This document shows, piece after piece, positions 8,467-16,459 of a stretch of 64,000 nucleotides of DNA. Position 1 is the stretch's first letter. Each line of letters starts with the position of its first letter. Position numbers and translations under genes: made by a program. The stretch is from contig NZ_JAUCCU010000002.1 of the NCBI RefSeq assembly GCF_034675845.1, forward strand, positions 558,001 to 622,000, in the 5' to 3' direction. Origin of the DNA: Castellaniella sp. Lineage in GTDB: Bacteria > Pseudomonadota > Gammaproteobacteria > Burkholderiales > Burkholderiaceae_B. The notes below the pieces were generated by a model. The model worked only from the letters and a program-made list of their open reading frames with translations, searched no databases and was not told where the DNA came from.

Positions 8467-9108
8467 TTAGTTGGAGAGGGGTTTGCGTATGCCTAATTGC
8501 ATGAATAAATCCGCGTGGCGGGCAGACTGCGCCGTATAACGCAGACGCGCTGCAGCAACAACCTGCTGCAACTGTTGTAAGGCAATGCTAAAGTCTTGAT
8601 TAATAATAACATATTCGCAGTCTGATGCGTGCGCCATCTCGCCCCCTGCGGCCAGCAGACGACGGGCAATGACTTGGGGCGCATCCTGTCCACGTTTATT
8701 GAGACGGGTTTCCAGCGCCTCGATGGAGGGCGGCAGAATGAAGACCCCCAGTGCCTGGGGGTAATGCTGGCGGACTTGGCGGGCGCCTTGCCAGTCGATT
8801 TCCAGAATGATATCGGTGCCTGCGCCAATCGCCTGGGCGACGCGGTCCCTGGGGGTGCCATAGTAATTGCCGTGGACCTCGGCCCATTCCAGCATGTCGC
8901 CGCGTTCGCGGAGCGCCTGAAAGCTGTCTACCGAGACAAACCGATAGTGTTCGCCGTCGATTTCGCCGGGACGCGGTGCGCGCGTGGTGCAGGACACCGA
9001 CAGAGACAAGTGGCTGTCTTGGGCCAGCAAGGCGTTGACCAGACTGGATTTACCCGCCCCGCTGGGGGCGACCACCATAAAAATATTGCCGGCTTGATGT
9101 GTCGTCAT
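8467..9108 (-). CDS. gmk: Guanylate kinase
   Basis: Phosphorylates GMP to GDP using ATP. The P-loop APSGAGKSS is at residues 14-22, the GMP-binding region VSCTTRAPRPGEIDGEHY follows, and EVHGNYYGTP and the ILEIDWQGARQV segment complete the active site. The length, 213 residues, is typical. It heads the gmk-rpoZ-spoT operon, with rpoZ 27 bases downstream. Confidence 0.96.
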   Translation of the reverse strand: MTTHQAGNIFMVVAPSGAGKSSLVNALLAQDSHLSLSVSCTTRAPRPGEIDGEHYRFVSVDSFQALRERGDMLEWAEVHGNYYGTPRDRVAQAIGAGTDIILEIDWQGARQVRQHYPQALGVFILPPSIEALETRLNKRGQDAPQVIARRLLAAGGEMAHASDCEYVIINQDFSIALQQLQQVVAAARLRYTAQSARHADLFMQLGIRKPLSN

Positions 9109-9123
9109 GGAATTACACCAAAA

Positions 9124-9456
9124 TCAGGAAATGGCGATGTCGCCGGAGCTTTGACCGAATTCGGCCAAGGTATCGGCGTAGGCTTGCGGGCCTGTGCAGA
9201 GAAAAACGATGGTATCGCCTGGGCTGAGATTGAACAGCATGTCCTGGATTTGCTCGGAGGCATCGTCCGTATCGTGTATTGCCGCCACATGGACATTGCC
9301 ATCGGCTTGAAAGCGCTCGGCGGGCACCAGACTGGCGACTTGTTCGACATCGGCAGGGCGCTGCGCCACATAGACACGAAAAGGCAGGTCTTCCAAGGTG
9401 ATATCCAGCACCATGCCCTGGTCCAGGAGAGAGATCAATTGGCTATTGAGAGGCAT
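9124..9456 (-). CDS. Hypothetical protein between xthA and gmk
   Basis: 110-residue acidic protein, not recognised. It has no signal peptide or membrane segment. The sequence alternates beta-like hydrophobic stretches (VLDITLEDLPFRVYVAQRP, NVHVAAIHD, DTIVFLCTG), which suggests a small alpha/beta domain. The stop lies 15 bases upstream of the gmk start, so it should be cotranscribed with gmk-rpoZ-spoT. In related genomes yicC often lies beside gmk, and this protein is not YicC. Confidence 0.7.
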   Translation of the reverse strand: MPLNSQLISLLDQGMVLDITLEDLPFRVYVAQRPADVEQVASLVPAERFQADGNVHVAAIHDTDDASEQIQDMLFNLSPGDTIVFLCTGPQAYADTLAEFGQSSGDIAIS

Positions 9457-9501
9457 AAATCAGATGATATTGAATGATGCTGTCATTATAGACGGTCGAT
9501 C

Positions 9502-10287
9502 TCAGGCCAGTTGGAACTGAGCCACGACTGGCGCGTGATCCGATGGCTTTTCCCAGCCTCGGGGGACCTTGTCCACCACGCATTCGGTGCAGCGGGCCGC
9601 CAGGCTGGCCGTAGCCAGGATATGGTCGATGCGCACGCCCGCATTGCGCCGGAAAGACATCTGGCGATAGTCCCACCAACTGAAGATCTTGGGTGCCTGG
9701 TCGAACAGGCGGAATGTGTCCGTCAGCCCCAGATCCAGCACAGCCTGCAGGGCGGCGCGCTCGGCATCCGACACCAGGATGCCGCCTGCCCAGGCCTCGG
9801 GGTCGTGTACGTCCGCATCAGTGGGGGCCACGTTGTAGTCGCCCAGGATCACCAGATCCGGGTGGGTGGCAATTTCTTGCTGCAGCCATAGCCGCAGGGC
9901 GGCAAACCATTCCAGCTTATAGGCGTATTTGTCGCTGTCCACCGCCTGGCCGTTGGGGCAGTAAGCGCTGATGACGCGCACAGGCTGGCCATTGGACCCC
10001 GGCAAAGTAGCCGCAATAATGCGCTGCTGCGGATCTTCGTAGCCGGGAATATTGCGCTGCACATCCTGAGGCGCCGCCTTGCTGATGATGGCCACGCCGT
10101 TGTAGGTTTTCTGGCCTGCCCAGCAGGCCTGATAGCCGATTTCCTGTAAGGCATCCAGGGGAAATTTTTCGCTGGGCAGCTTCAGTTCCTGCAGGCACAG
10201 CGCATCGACCGGGTTGGCCTGCAGCCAATCGATGACGTGTCCAAGACGGACATTGAGGGAATTGACGTTCCAGGTGGCGAGTTTCAT
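9502..10287 (-). CDS. xthA: Exodeoxyribonuclease III
   Basis: AP endonuclease and 3'-to-5' exonuclease of base-excision repair. The endonuclease/exonuclease/phosphatase fold is complete: TWNVNSLNVRL at the N-terminus, LCLQELK with the metal-binding Glu, GDYNVAPTDADVHD with the catalytic Asp/Asn pair, RIDHILA, and the terminal SDHAPVV with the catalytic Asp-His. Length 261 residues. It reads leftward toward the gmk operon, 46 bases from the hypothetical gene. Confidence 0.95.
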   Translation of the reverse strand: MKLATWNVNSLNVRLGHVIDWLQANPVDALCLQELKLPSEKFPLDALQEIGYQACWAGQKTYNGVAIISKAAPQDVQRNIPGYEDPQQRIIAATLPGSNGQPVRVISAYCPNGQAVDSDKYAYKLEWFAALRLWLQQEIATHPDLVILGDYNVAPTDADVHDPEAWAGGILVSDAERAALQAVLDLGLTDTFRLFDQAPKIFSWWDYRQMSFRRNAGVRIDHILATASLAARCTECVVDKVPRGWEKPSDHAPVVAQFQLA

Positions 10288-10412
10288 TTGATGGATATTG
10301 CTGTTATTAATCAGATGGTTATCACATCACCACAAGCTGTGTTTTTGCGCTAGCTACCCAATTTGGGCCCAGTGGGTGTTTTTCTCTGTGTTGCGTGAAT
10401 ACGACTATGGTA

Positions 10413-10613
10413 TCAGCACGGCGTCTTGTTTCGCTCGATCATGGCATGGAGGCTGGTGGTGGTAATGCCGCTGGATCGCTTGCCGATCTTGACCAGCCCC
10501 GGCTCGCTGTCATGGACCAGCCGATAAATGGTGGGCCGTGAGACCCCCATTTTTGCCTCAGCTACGTTGATGCGATAGAGCAGCGCTGGCGTTGCTGGGC
10601 AATCGCGTGCCAC
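10413..10613 (-). CDS. AlpA/excisionase-like HTH protein
   Basis: 66-residue putative DNA-binding protein. The segment EAKMGVSRPTIYRLVHD followed by GLVKIGKRSSGI matches the helix-turn-helix plus wing of AlpA/MerR-like small regulators found in integrative elements. It lies at the left edge of a decayed mobile region and next to a helicase remnant on the same strand, which fits a relic of an integrated element. Whether it is still expressed is unknown. The start at 10613 is the most upstream ATG. Confidence 0.6.
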   Translation of the reverse strand: MARDCPATPALLYRINVAEAKMGVSRPTIYRLVHDSEPGLVKIGKRSSGITTTSLHAMIERNKTPC

Positions 10614-10712
10614 GTAATCGGGCAGGGCGCAGTATTTATCGCTTGTTACTTGTTAAAGAGCGGGTCTGCGACCGCCTGGACACCCGGCGGGTACTACCGC
10701 ATCAACGCATCG

Positions 10713-10862
10713 CTATTTTTGCAACAAATCCTGCAAAAACTCCGACTCCGGCTTCACTGCAGAGATATGCAGTTGATCGCGGGCGCGGGTGCAGGCGACA
10801 TACAGCAACTGGCGCTCGGTATTATAGGAGAGCAATGATGATTCTGGCAGCCGCTATGCCGA
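10713..10862 (-). pseudogene. C-terminal remnant of a UvrD-type helicase
   Basis: Reading leftward, the frame gives ...NTERQLLYVACTRARDQL followed by HISAVKPESEFLQDLLQK and a stop at 10713. RQLLYVACTRARD is helicase motif VI of superfamily 1 UvrD/Rep-like enzymes, and SEFL is the usual near-terminal motif. Only about 45 residues remain; the frame meets a stop just upstream (about 10861) and overlaps a different gene fragment on the other strand, so the rest has been deleted. Confidence 0.75.
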
Positions 10863-11199
10863 TGACCGCGAGGCTCGCACATTTTCACTGGAGCGCTATC
10901 AGCTTTCCAGAGAACTTCCCAAGATTGTTCGAACGCTGGGTGTACGGCGTTGTGGCTTTGCCAAGGACGACAACTATGTGACGGTGGATCTGCCGGTGGT
11001 AGATGGCCAGTCCGTTCGGTATGCAGTATTCTTCAATGTGAAAGCTTGGGGGGAGCAGGGGACTGATAGTGTCCTGCTGGTTGTACAGAGCGCGTATGTG
11101 CTCAGTGCTGGAAAGCCGGATCCAGGCAAAGGCAAGGTGGGTTTCAATGTGCTTCTGGGCAGTGTGCTTCGAGGGCAGAGGCCCAGAAAGCCCAGATAG
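10828..11199 (+). pseudogene. 5'-truncated gene fragment, probably from an integrative element
   Basis: An open frame of 124 codons has no start codon at its head. It reads NDDSGSRYADDREARTFSLE, then YQLSRELPKIVRTLGVRRCG, then a beta-rich segment with VRYAVFFNVKAWG, VLLVVQSAYVLS and VGFNVLLGSVLRG, to a stop at 11197. The patterned sequence shows it is a real coding remnant. It recalls proteins carried by ICEs and plasmids, but I cannot assign a family securely. Its head abuts the helicase remnant, which marks a recombination junction near 10830-10860. Confidence 0.6.
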
Positions 11200-11347
11200 G
11201 TGCAGCGGAGCCCAAAAAAGCGAAGGCCCCAACAAATAGGGCCCCGTAGTCTGGAATCTGTTACCTCCGCACTGGGCGGAACCACTTGCGTGGCAGTCAA
11301 CGCTTTTGCCCTATGGGCTCACCAGCTATTGCGTTGTTCGCATTGTC

Positions 11348-11668
11348 TCAAGTTGCTGCCTGGCTGTCAATGAGCATGATGACTTTTAGGAAGGTGGGCA
11401 GTAAGTCCGGGTTTACTGCCACGCCAACGCTGCGAACGCTGTCTGCCGTGAGCCGTGTCGCTGTGTCAATCTTGACTACGACCAGCGAGCCTTTGTTAGC
11501 CTTGTGATTTCCCTTGTTGTCGCACTCCTCGACTGGGAAAACACAACCCAGTGCATATGAGTCACGCACATTTGCAGCACAAAACAGCAGACGCAAAAAA
11601 GCCCGCTGGGCGGGCTGGTGATGTACGGATTTCGTCACTACAGAAGTACCTTGTTTATTGGTGTTCAT
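11348..11668 (-). CDS. Doubtful hypothetical ORF
   Basis: 106-codon frame divergent from brnT, not recognised. The part from NVRDSYALGCVFPVEECDNK to the end looks protein-like, with beta-type stretches (SLVVVKIDTATRL). The first 30 codons, however, run through a terminator-like hairpin (11595-11616), so the annotated start is unlikely to be right or the frame may not be a gene. No other gene is seen in 11200-11650. Confidence 0.3.
   Translation of the reverse strand: MNTNKQGTSVVTKSVHHQPAQRAFLRLLFCAANVRDSYALGCVFPVEECDNKGNHKANKGSLVVVKIDTATRLTADSVRSVGVAVNPDLLPTFLKVIMLIDSQAAT
11595..11616 (-). terminator. Terminator-like hairpin pointing left
   Basis: On the minus strand AGCCCGC pairs with GCGGGCT around a three-base loop and is followed by a run of six T residues. 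It lies between brnT and the doubtful ORF, so it would stop leftward transcription starting near 11650. Confidence 0.55.
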
Positions 11669-11679
11669 GTAACTACAAT
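11651..11679 (+). promoter_or_regulatory. Sigma-70-type promoter of brnTA
   Basis: TTGTTT (11651-11656), a 17-base spacer and TACAAT (11674-11679) closely match the consensus. Only six bases separate the -10 box from the brnT ATG at 11686, so initiation would fall on or next to the start codon and the mRNA would be leaderless. Confidence 0.6.
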
Positions 11680-11685
11680 AATTAA

Positions 11686-11955
11686 ATGGAAATCACCTTC
11701 GACCCAGCCAAGGACAGCAGCAACCAGGGCAAGCACGGCGTCTCGCTGTCGTTGGTGCATGAGATCGACTGGTCCGAGGTGATGGCCAAGCCCGACACCC
11801 GCCAGGATTACGGCGAGGTTCGGGAAATCGGCTACGCGGTCATAGACGACCGCTTGTACTGCGTGGTGTTCACGCAGCGCGCCGACAAGATGCATGTCAT
11901 CAGTCTGCGCAAGGCCAATTCACGAGAGGTGCGGAACTATGTCGAGCAAACGTAA
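11686..11955 (+). CDS. brnT: BrnT-family ribonuclease toxin
   Basis: Type II toxin with a RelE-like fold that cleaves RNA. The 89-residue product opens with EITFDPAKDSSNQGKHGVSL and has DYGEVREIGYAVIDDRLYCV and the C-terminal ISLRKANSREVRNY, the diagnostic BrnT segment with conserved Arg/Lys. brnA overlaps its last 17 bases. No Shine-Dalgarno is visible, in agreement with the apparent leaderless promoter. Confidence 0.92.
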   Translation: MEITFDPAKDSSNQGKHGVSLSLVHEIDWSEVMAKPDTRQDYGEVREIGYAVIDDRLYCVVFTQRADKMHVISLRKANSREVRNYVEQT

Positions 11956-12211
11956 ACTGATCATGCCCACGCCCGAAGAGGACGCGGCAATCAATCGCGG
12001 CATTGCGGCAGATCCAGATACCTATGAACTGGGACCGGAAGAATTCAAGCAGCTGAAGCGAGTAGGACGCCCACGGCTGGAGTCGCCGAAAGTCGCCGTG
12101 ACGATCCGCTACGATAAGGCGGTGATCGATGCCTTCAAGGCTGGTGGTCCGGGCTGGCAGACCCGGATGAATGAGGCTTTGAAGAAGGCTGTGGCCAGGA
12201 AACATGCGTAG
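11939..12211 (+). CDS. brnA: BrnA-family antitoxin
   Basis: 90-residue antitoxin and autorepressor partner of BrnT. The N-terminal part (PTPEEDAAINRGIAADPDTYEL) wraps the toxin in characterised homologues. The C-terminal half, ESPKVAVTIRYDKAVIDAFKAGGPGWQTRMNEAL without its first residues, is the ribbon-helix-helix DNA-binding domain. The ATG at 11939 lies inside brnT, the usual toxin-first overlap. Confidence 0.92.
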   Translation: MSSKRKLIMPTPEEDAAINRGIAADPDTYELGPEEFKQLKRVGRPRLESPKVAVTIRYDKAVIDAFKAGGPGWQTRMNEALKKAVARKHA

Positions 12212-12243
12212 GCGTGAAGAAGCCGCCCTGGTGAATTGACCCC

Positions 12244-12539
12244 ATGACGTTGGACGTTCTGTCTTGGACGGCATTTGCGCGGTACGTCAGTCGCTACGGC
12301 GGCGACAGGAGTGTTCGCAAGCTGATGTGCGCCGAGCAGTTTTGCGTGATGGCCTTTGCGCAGCTGACCTACAGGGAGAGCCTGCGCGACATCGAAGTCT
12401 GCCTGGCTGCGCAGAAGGACAAGCTCTGCCACATGGGCTTTCGCGAACCCATCAAACAAGACGCTCGTCTTCATCACCAGCCAGATGACACTGCCCAGTC
12501 CCACAGTCTGTGCGTTGTACCGCAACCGCTGGCAGCTCG
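12244..12539 (+). pseudogene. Internally deleted IS4-family (DUF4372) transposase
   Basis: The first ~65 codons (FARYVSRYGGDRSVRKLMCA, FCVMAFAQLTYRESLRDIEV, KLCHMGFREP) are the DUF4372 N-terminal domain of IS4-type transposases. The frame then jumps, with a shift, to KTLVFITSQMTLPSPTVCAL and YRNRWQLE, which is the C-terminal part around the YREK-like region. The whole DDE centre is missing, so it is an internal deletion remnant. It abuts the 3' end of the DenV-like gene. Confidence 0.8.
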
Positions 12540-12542
12540 AAC

Positions 12543-12914
12543 CTATTTATTTCCGCTGCGTTCTTTGATCCTGGCTCGATTCAGGGCCATGGCCTCGCCG
12601 GTGGGTGTCCAGTCGCACCAGAACGCATCCGGTGCATCTGGGAAATCTTCCCGGCGTACGCCAGAGAACGTTGGCTTGTATCCGCGTTTCCTCATTTCGG
12701 CGATGAGTTCTGCGTGACGCTGGGCAAGGTAGCCCAGCCTCGTGTAGAAGAACAGCAAATGGCCTTTGCCGAGGGTGTATGTTGGTGGCTGCGATATATT
12801 CCCGCGATGAGCTGCTTTTTCTGCCAGCGCAAATACTCTGGGTAATTCCCGGTATTCGGCGATGAGATGGGGGCCGCTGAGTTCTTCGACAGGCACACAG
12901 TTAATTCGGGTCAT
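12543..12914 (-). CDS. T4 endonuclease V-like pyrimidine-dimer DNA glycosylase
   Basis: Glycosylase/AP lyase that excises UV-induced cyclobutane pyrimidine dimers. The N-terminus MTRINCVPVEEL, then HLIAEYRELPRVF, aligns directly with phage T4 DenV and keeps Thr2 (the catalytic alpha-amino group) and Glu23. LGKGHLLFFYTRL corresponds to the T4 LGAGHVTFFYDKL region. At 123 residues it is slightly shorter than DenV (138) and the aromatic C-terminal tail of T4 is not retained. It sits beside an IS4 remnant at the end of a mobile region, so horizontal transfer is likely. Confidence 0.88.
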   Translation of the reverse strand: MTRINCVPVEELSGPHLIAEYRELPRVFALAEKAAHRGNISQPPTYTLGKGHLLFFYTRLGYLAQRHAELIAEMRKRGYKPTFSGVRREDFPDAPDAFWCDWTPTGEAMALNRARIKERSGNK

Positions 12915-12937
12915 CGCTTAACGCATTCCGTAAAAGC

Positions 12938-14101
12938 CTATTGCTGGACAGGGGGTGACAGTGGTATCAGCCTGAGCAAAGCGGCGGATGTGCCGTCTTC
13001 AATAAGCCAGATTGCTCCATCAGGGGCGACAGCCACGTCACGGATACGCTTGCCCAAGGACCAGCGATCTATTTGTTCGACGTGATTGGGCCCATCGACG
13101 CTCAGGCGCAGCAAGCCATTGGCGACCAGACCGCTGATCAGCAAGGAACCTTGCCATTCGGGAAACATTTTTCCGTCATAAAGCGCCATCCCTGAAGGGG
13201 CGATTACCGGAGTCCAGTACAACACAGGGGCTTGAAACTCGGGACGCGTTGCGTGTGCGTCGATCGGCCAGCCGCTGTAATGACGACCCTCGGAAACCTG
13301 CGGCCAGCCGTAGTTTTTGCCTGGGTCGATCCGATTGAGTTCATCGCCTCCCCGTGGCCCCATTTCGTGGGACCACAGCGTTCCGGCTGCGTCAAAAGTC
13401 AGTCCGTAAGGATTGCGATGGCCTGTAGACCAAGTCAGGGCGCGCACGCCGCCCTGGGCGGCGTAGGGGTTATCTGGTGGTATGGAGCCATCCAGGTTCA
13501 TGCGCAGAATCTTGCCACGCGCCAGATCCGGGTCCTGGGCGGTGTCAGAGTCCTGACGCTCGCCGACAGTCAAAAACAAATGCTGGCCATCCGGCGAGAA
13601 GGCGATCTTGCTGCCAGGATGTCCGCCCTGGGCCGCAGCGTTTTGTCGCCACAGTATCTGAATATCCTGTAGCTGTGCAGCGCCTGCTGATTCTTGCAGC
13701 CGCGCACGGGCCAGCACCAGGACACCGCCTTCTGGTGCGGGTTCGACCCAGGTGAAATACAGCAATTGGTCTTGAGCGAAGGTGGGCGATGCCGCAACAT
13801 CGTGCAGACCCGTCTGCCCCTTGGCACGGACCTTGGGCACACCCGTGATTTCGTGCATGACACCCGGTTTTTCGAACAAGTACATCTGGCCGGACTTTTC
13901 TGTGATGATCAGTCGTCCATCCGGCAAAAACGTCATGGCCCAGGGGGAATTCAGCGTGGCCATGTGTTGGATGGTGAAGGGCTGGGACGCGCTGGCCTGC
14001 AGTTCACCGGCATTGATCGGGTGGGGGGCAGCCGCCCAAGCGGGAATGCTCAGGCACGTCCATATCGCGGTGCAGACGACAAAGAAAAGACTGGGGCGCA
14101 T
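12938..14101 (-). CDS. PQQ-dependent soluble aldose sugar dehydrogenase-like protein
   Basis: Periplasmic six-bladed beta-propeller oxidoreductase of the glucose/sorbosone dehydrogenase family. A signal peptide (about residues 1-24, ending PAWAAA) is followed by LNSPWAMTFLPDGRLIITEK, GLHDVAASP, the GGHPGSKIAFSPDG segment with the conserved histidine, GHRNPYGLTFD, GDELNRIDPGKNYGWP and APSGMALYDG. These are the usual PQQ- and calcium-binding regions. The gene follows a cytochrome c peroxidase by 43 bases, so the two are probably an operon. The true electron acceptor and substrate cannot be told from sequence. Confidence 0.88.
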   Translation of the reverse strand: MRPSLFFVVCTAIWTCLSIPAWAAAPHPINAGELQASASQPFTIQHMATLNSPWAMTFLPDGRLIITEKSGQMYLFEKPGVMHEITGVPKVRAKGQTGLHDVAASPTFAQDQLLYFTWVEPAPEGGVLVLARARLQESAGAAQLQDIQILWRQNAAAQGGHPGSKIAFSPDGQHLFLTVGERQDSDTAQDPDLARGKILRMNLDGSIPPDNPYAAQGGVRALTWSTGHRNPYGLTFDAAGTLWSHEMGPRGGDELNRIDPGKNYGWPQVSEGRHYSGWPIDAHATRPEFQAPVLYWTPVIAPSGMALYDGKMFPEWQGSLLISGLVANGLLRLSVDGPNHVEQIDRWSLGKRIRDVAVAPDGAIWLIEDGTSAALLRLIPLSPPVQQ

Positions 14102-14144
14102 AGTGGGCTGCTGTTGAAGAAGAATTGATAAAAGCGATCAGGCC

Positions 14145-15146
14145 TCAGGGTCCAAAAGGCGTAGGACGCGGGGTCAGGTCCGACGAAGGCGGCAGGATCG
14201 GCAACACGATCTCGGGTTGCTTGCCGGTCAGCGACTTCAAAAACGCGACAATCTGTGCGTTTTCCTCGGGAGTATAGTGTCTTCCCAGTTGCAGTCGGCC
14301 CATAATGTCCACGGCCTCAGTCAAGGTATTGACGGCCCCATCATGGAAATAGGGGTAAGTCAGCTCTACGTTGCGCAGCGTCGGTACCTTGAAGGTAAAG
14401 CGATCGGCATCCTGACCAGTGACGGCAACGCGTCCTTCAGCAGGGTTGTCGGTCTTGTAGGCCTCGATCACCCCCATTTTTTGGTATGAACGCCCCCCCA
14501 GGTTAGGGCCATTGTGGCAGGCCACACAGCCGCTGGTCTTGAATAGCTTGTAGCCATCCAGCGCCATGGGAGAAATCGCCTTCGGATCGCCTTTGAGCCA
14601 GAGATCAAACGGCGCATCCGGGGTCACCAGGGTTTCCTCGAAGGCGGCTACCGCGTCCGTGACATTCTCTATATTGATTTCAGGGGTTTTATAGACGGCG
14701 TCGAATTCTTCCACATATTGCGGAATTGAGGCCAGCAGCTCAACGGCCAGCTCGTGCGTGAAGGCCATTTCCATGGGGTTGGCGATGGGGCCGCCCGCTT
14801 GTTCACGCAGATTGCCGGCGCGCCCATCCCAGAATTGGGCAAGATTCAACGAGGAGTTGAGGACGGTCGGTGAGTTGATCGGGCCTTGCTGCCATTTGTC
14901 GCCAATCGAGGTGGCAAGGTTGTCCGACCCGCCAGTGCTCAGGTTATGGCAGGAGTTACAGGAAATAAATCCGGATTTGGATAGCCGAGGATCGAAGAAT
15001 AGTTTTTTCCCCAATTCAATCTTGGCGGGATCGCCGATCTCTGGAAGGGGGATGGGCTCGATAGGCTCGTTGGTCTGCGCGTGCAAAGCACTGGCAAAGC
15101 CCATGACCAGTGCTATTCCCAGGATGCGAAGTTTTGGCTGCGTCAT
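14145..15146 (-). CDS. Di-haem cytochrome c peroxidase (CcpA/MauG family)
   Basis: Periplasmic enzyme that reduces hydrogen peroxide with electrons from cytochrome c. A signal peptide (about 1-23, ending ALHAQ) precedes two CxxCH haem sites: CNSCH near residue 62 and CVACH near residue 208. The FDPRLSKSGFISCNSCHNLS and GCVACHNGPNLGG contexts and the later NVELTYPYFHDG motif are family hallmarks. Length 333 residues. A 27-bp interrupted palindrome sits just upstream, suggesting specific regulation. Confidence 0.92.
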   Translation of the reverse strand: MTQPKLRILGIALVMGFASALHAQTNEPIEPIPLPEIGDPAKIELGKKLFFDPRLSKSGFISCNSCHNLSTGGSDNLATSIGDKWQQGPINSPTVLNSSLNLAQFWDGRAGNLREQAGGPIANPMEMAFTHELAVELLASIPQYVEEFDAVYKTPEINIENVTDAVAAFEETLVTPDAPFDLWLKGDPKAISPMALDGYKLFKTSGCVACHNGPNLGGRSYQKMGVIEAYKTDNPAEGRVAVTGQDADRFTFKVPTLRNVELTYPYFHDGAVNTLTEAVDIMGRLQLGRHYTPEENAQIVAFLKSLTGKQPEIVLPILPPSSDLTPRPTPFGP

Positions 15147-15165
15147 CGTGTTTCCCTATGTGGTT

Positions 15166-15192
15166 TATAACCATGTTGATAGAATGGTTATA
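15166..15192. promoter_or_regulatory. Palindromic operator candidate upstream of the peroxidase gene
   Basis: TATAACCAT (15166-15174) and ATGGTTATA (15184-15192) form a perfect 9-bp inverted repeat with a 9-base spacer. It ends 20 bases upstream of the start codon at 15146 and overlaps the likely -10 region, the place for a dimeric repressor. The cognate regulator is not identified. Confidence 0.6.
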
Positions 15193-15329
15193 GCTTATGG
15201 GAGTTCGGCTTTGCGGGGTTTGACCTAGCGCAAGAGACGTTGAGCCTGTCGTGGTTCAGGGCGGTGATGATGCATCCCCTTCCCAAAAACTACATACAAT
15301 CATGGTCTATTTGTCACCGTTGCGCTTCG

Positions 15330-16445
15330 ATGTCTTGTATCTCTGCTCAGATCCCATTGTTCGATGATTCTCAATCACAGAATCAGTTGGCCATTGTTGC
15401 CACAGTCGATTCCGTGCAATCCGACGATCCGGCTTATGCTGCTTTCCAACGTCTGGTGCGCCAGATCCATAAGCTCGACGCCGAGATTCTAGTCTGGAAT
15501 GATTACCGGCCGCATTACAGCCAAAAAATTGCCAAGCAGTTGATGCCGCAGTTTGCTACCCTTCAGACGCTCAATCTGGCCCTGCTTCGTCAGATGGATG
15601 CTCATTTTTTGCAACAGGGCGCTATCCGGGGCAAGGTTCGCCGCAAGGTGCTGACCAACGCTATCCTGGAATTAGCGCGATCCCTGCTGGATCAGGACCC
15701 GGAGGACATAGTCGTTCAGGAAGTGACCGAACTGTATAACCGCTATAGCGACATCAGCCTGGCAGAGCAGGATCAGATGGATCGACTCATGGTGGTCGAT
15801 CTGGTCGAAGCAGAATTCGGCATTCAACTGGATCCCGACGAACTCGAAGGCGATCTGTCTTCTGTACTGGCCCAGATGGCCGAACGGTTTCGGCAGGAAC
15901 AGGCCCAAAACCCCCCATCTGGGCAGGCCCGCCGTCCATCTGCGCGCACGGCTGCCGCCCAGCAAGCCCGCCAGGCCGAGACCACGGCAGCACAGTTGTC
16001 TGTGCGCGATTTGTATCGTCGGCTGGCTAGCCATCTGCATCCGGACCGTCAGAGCGACCACCAGGATGAAACGACCCGTACAGTACTGATGCAGCGCGTC
16101 AATCAGGCCTATGACAGCAACAATCTGTTTGAGCTACTAAGCATCCAGTTGGAAATCCCCCAGACTCGTGCGACGGGGATAGCCGGTATCGAAACGGAAC
16201 GTATTGCACACTATAACCACGCCTTGCGCCAGCAGGTGACGGCCCTTAAAGCACAGCTAGAAGGCCTGCGCGGTCAATATCGGCATCTTTTTCAGCACTC
16301 GCGCAAAATCCGTCCTGCCGATGTCGATCAGGCTATTCGACAGAAGCGGATTCACCTGAACAGCGTCATTGCTGATCTGCAAAACGAGGTTCGCAGGATT
16401 CGTGACCCTAAAGAACTGATAGTCATGCTGGACCTGTGGCGCTGA
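15330..16445 (+). CDS. J-domain-like protein
   Basis: 371-residue protein, cytoplasmic by appearance, with an internal J-like domain at about 230-290. The HPD tripeptide occurs in SVRDLYRRLASHLHPDRQ and is followed by VNQAYDSNNLFELLSIQ, as in truncated J domains that stimulate Hsp70. The N-terminal 200 residues are helical and acidic, and the C-terminus (about 310-371) is predicted coiled coil. The ATG at 15330 (MSCISAQIPLFDD) is preferred over upstream starts. The specific DnaK client is unknown. It converges on fbpC. Confidence 0.75.
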   Translation: MSCISAQIPLFDDSQSQNQLAIVATVDSVQSDDPAYAAFQRLVRQIHKLDAEILVWNDYRPHYSQKIAKQLMPQFATLQTLNLALLRQMDAHFLQQGAIRGKVRRKVLTNAILELARSLLDQDPEDIVVQEVTELYNRYSDISLAEQDQMDRLMVVDLVEAEFGIQLDPDELEGDLSSVLAQMAERFRQEQAQNPPSGQARRPSARTAAAQQARQAETTAAQLSVRDLYRRLASHLHPDRQSDHQDETTRTVLMQRVNQAYDSNNLFELLSIQLEIPQTRATGIAGIETERIAHYNHALRQQVTALKAQLEGLRGQYRHLFQHSRKIRPADVDQAIRQKRIHLNSVIADLQNEVRRIRDPKELIVMLDLWR

Positions 16446-16459
16446 CTGTGCTTGTGTGA

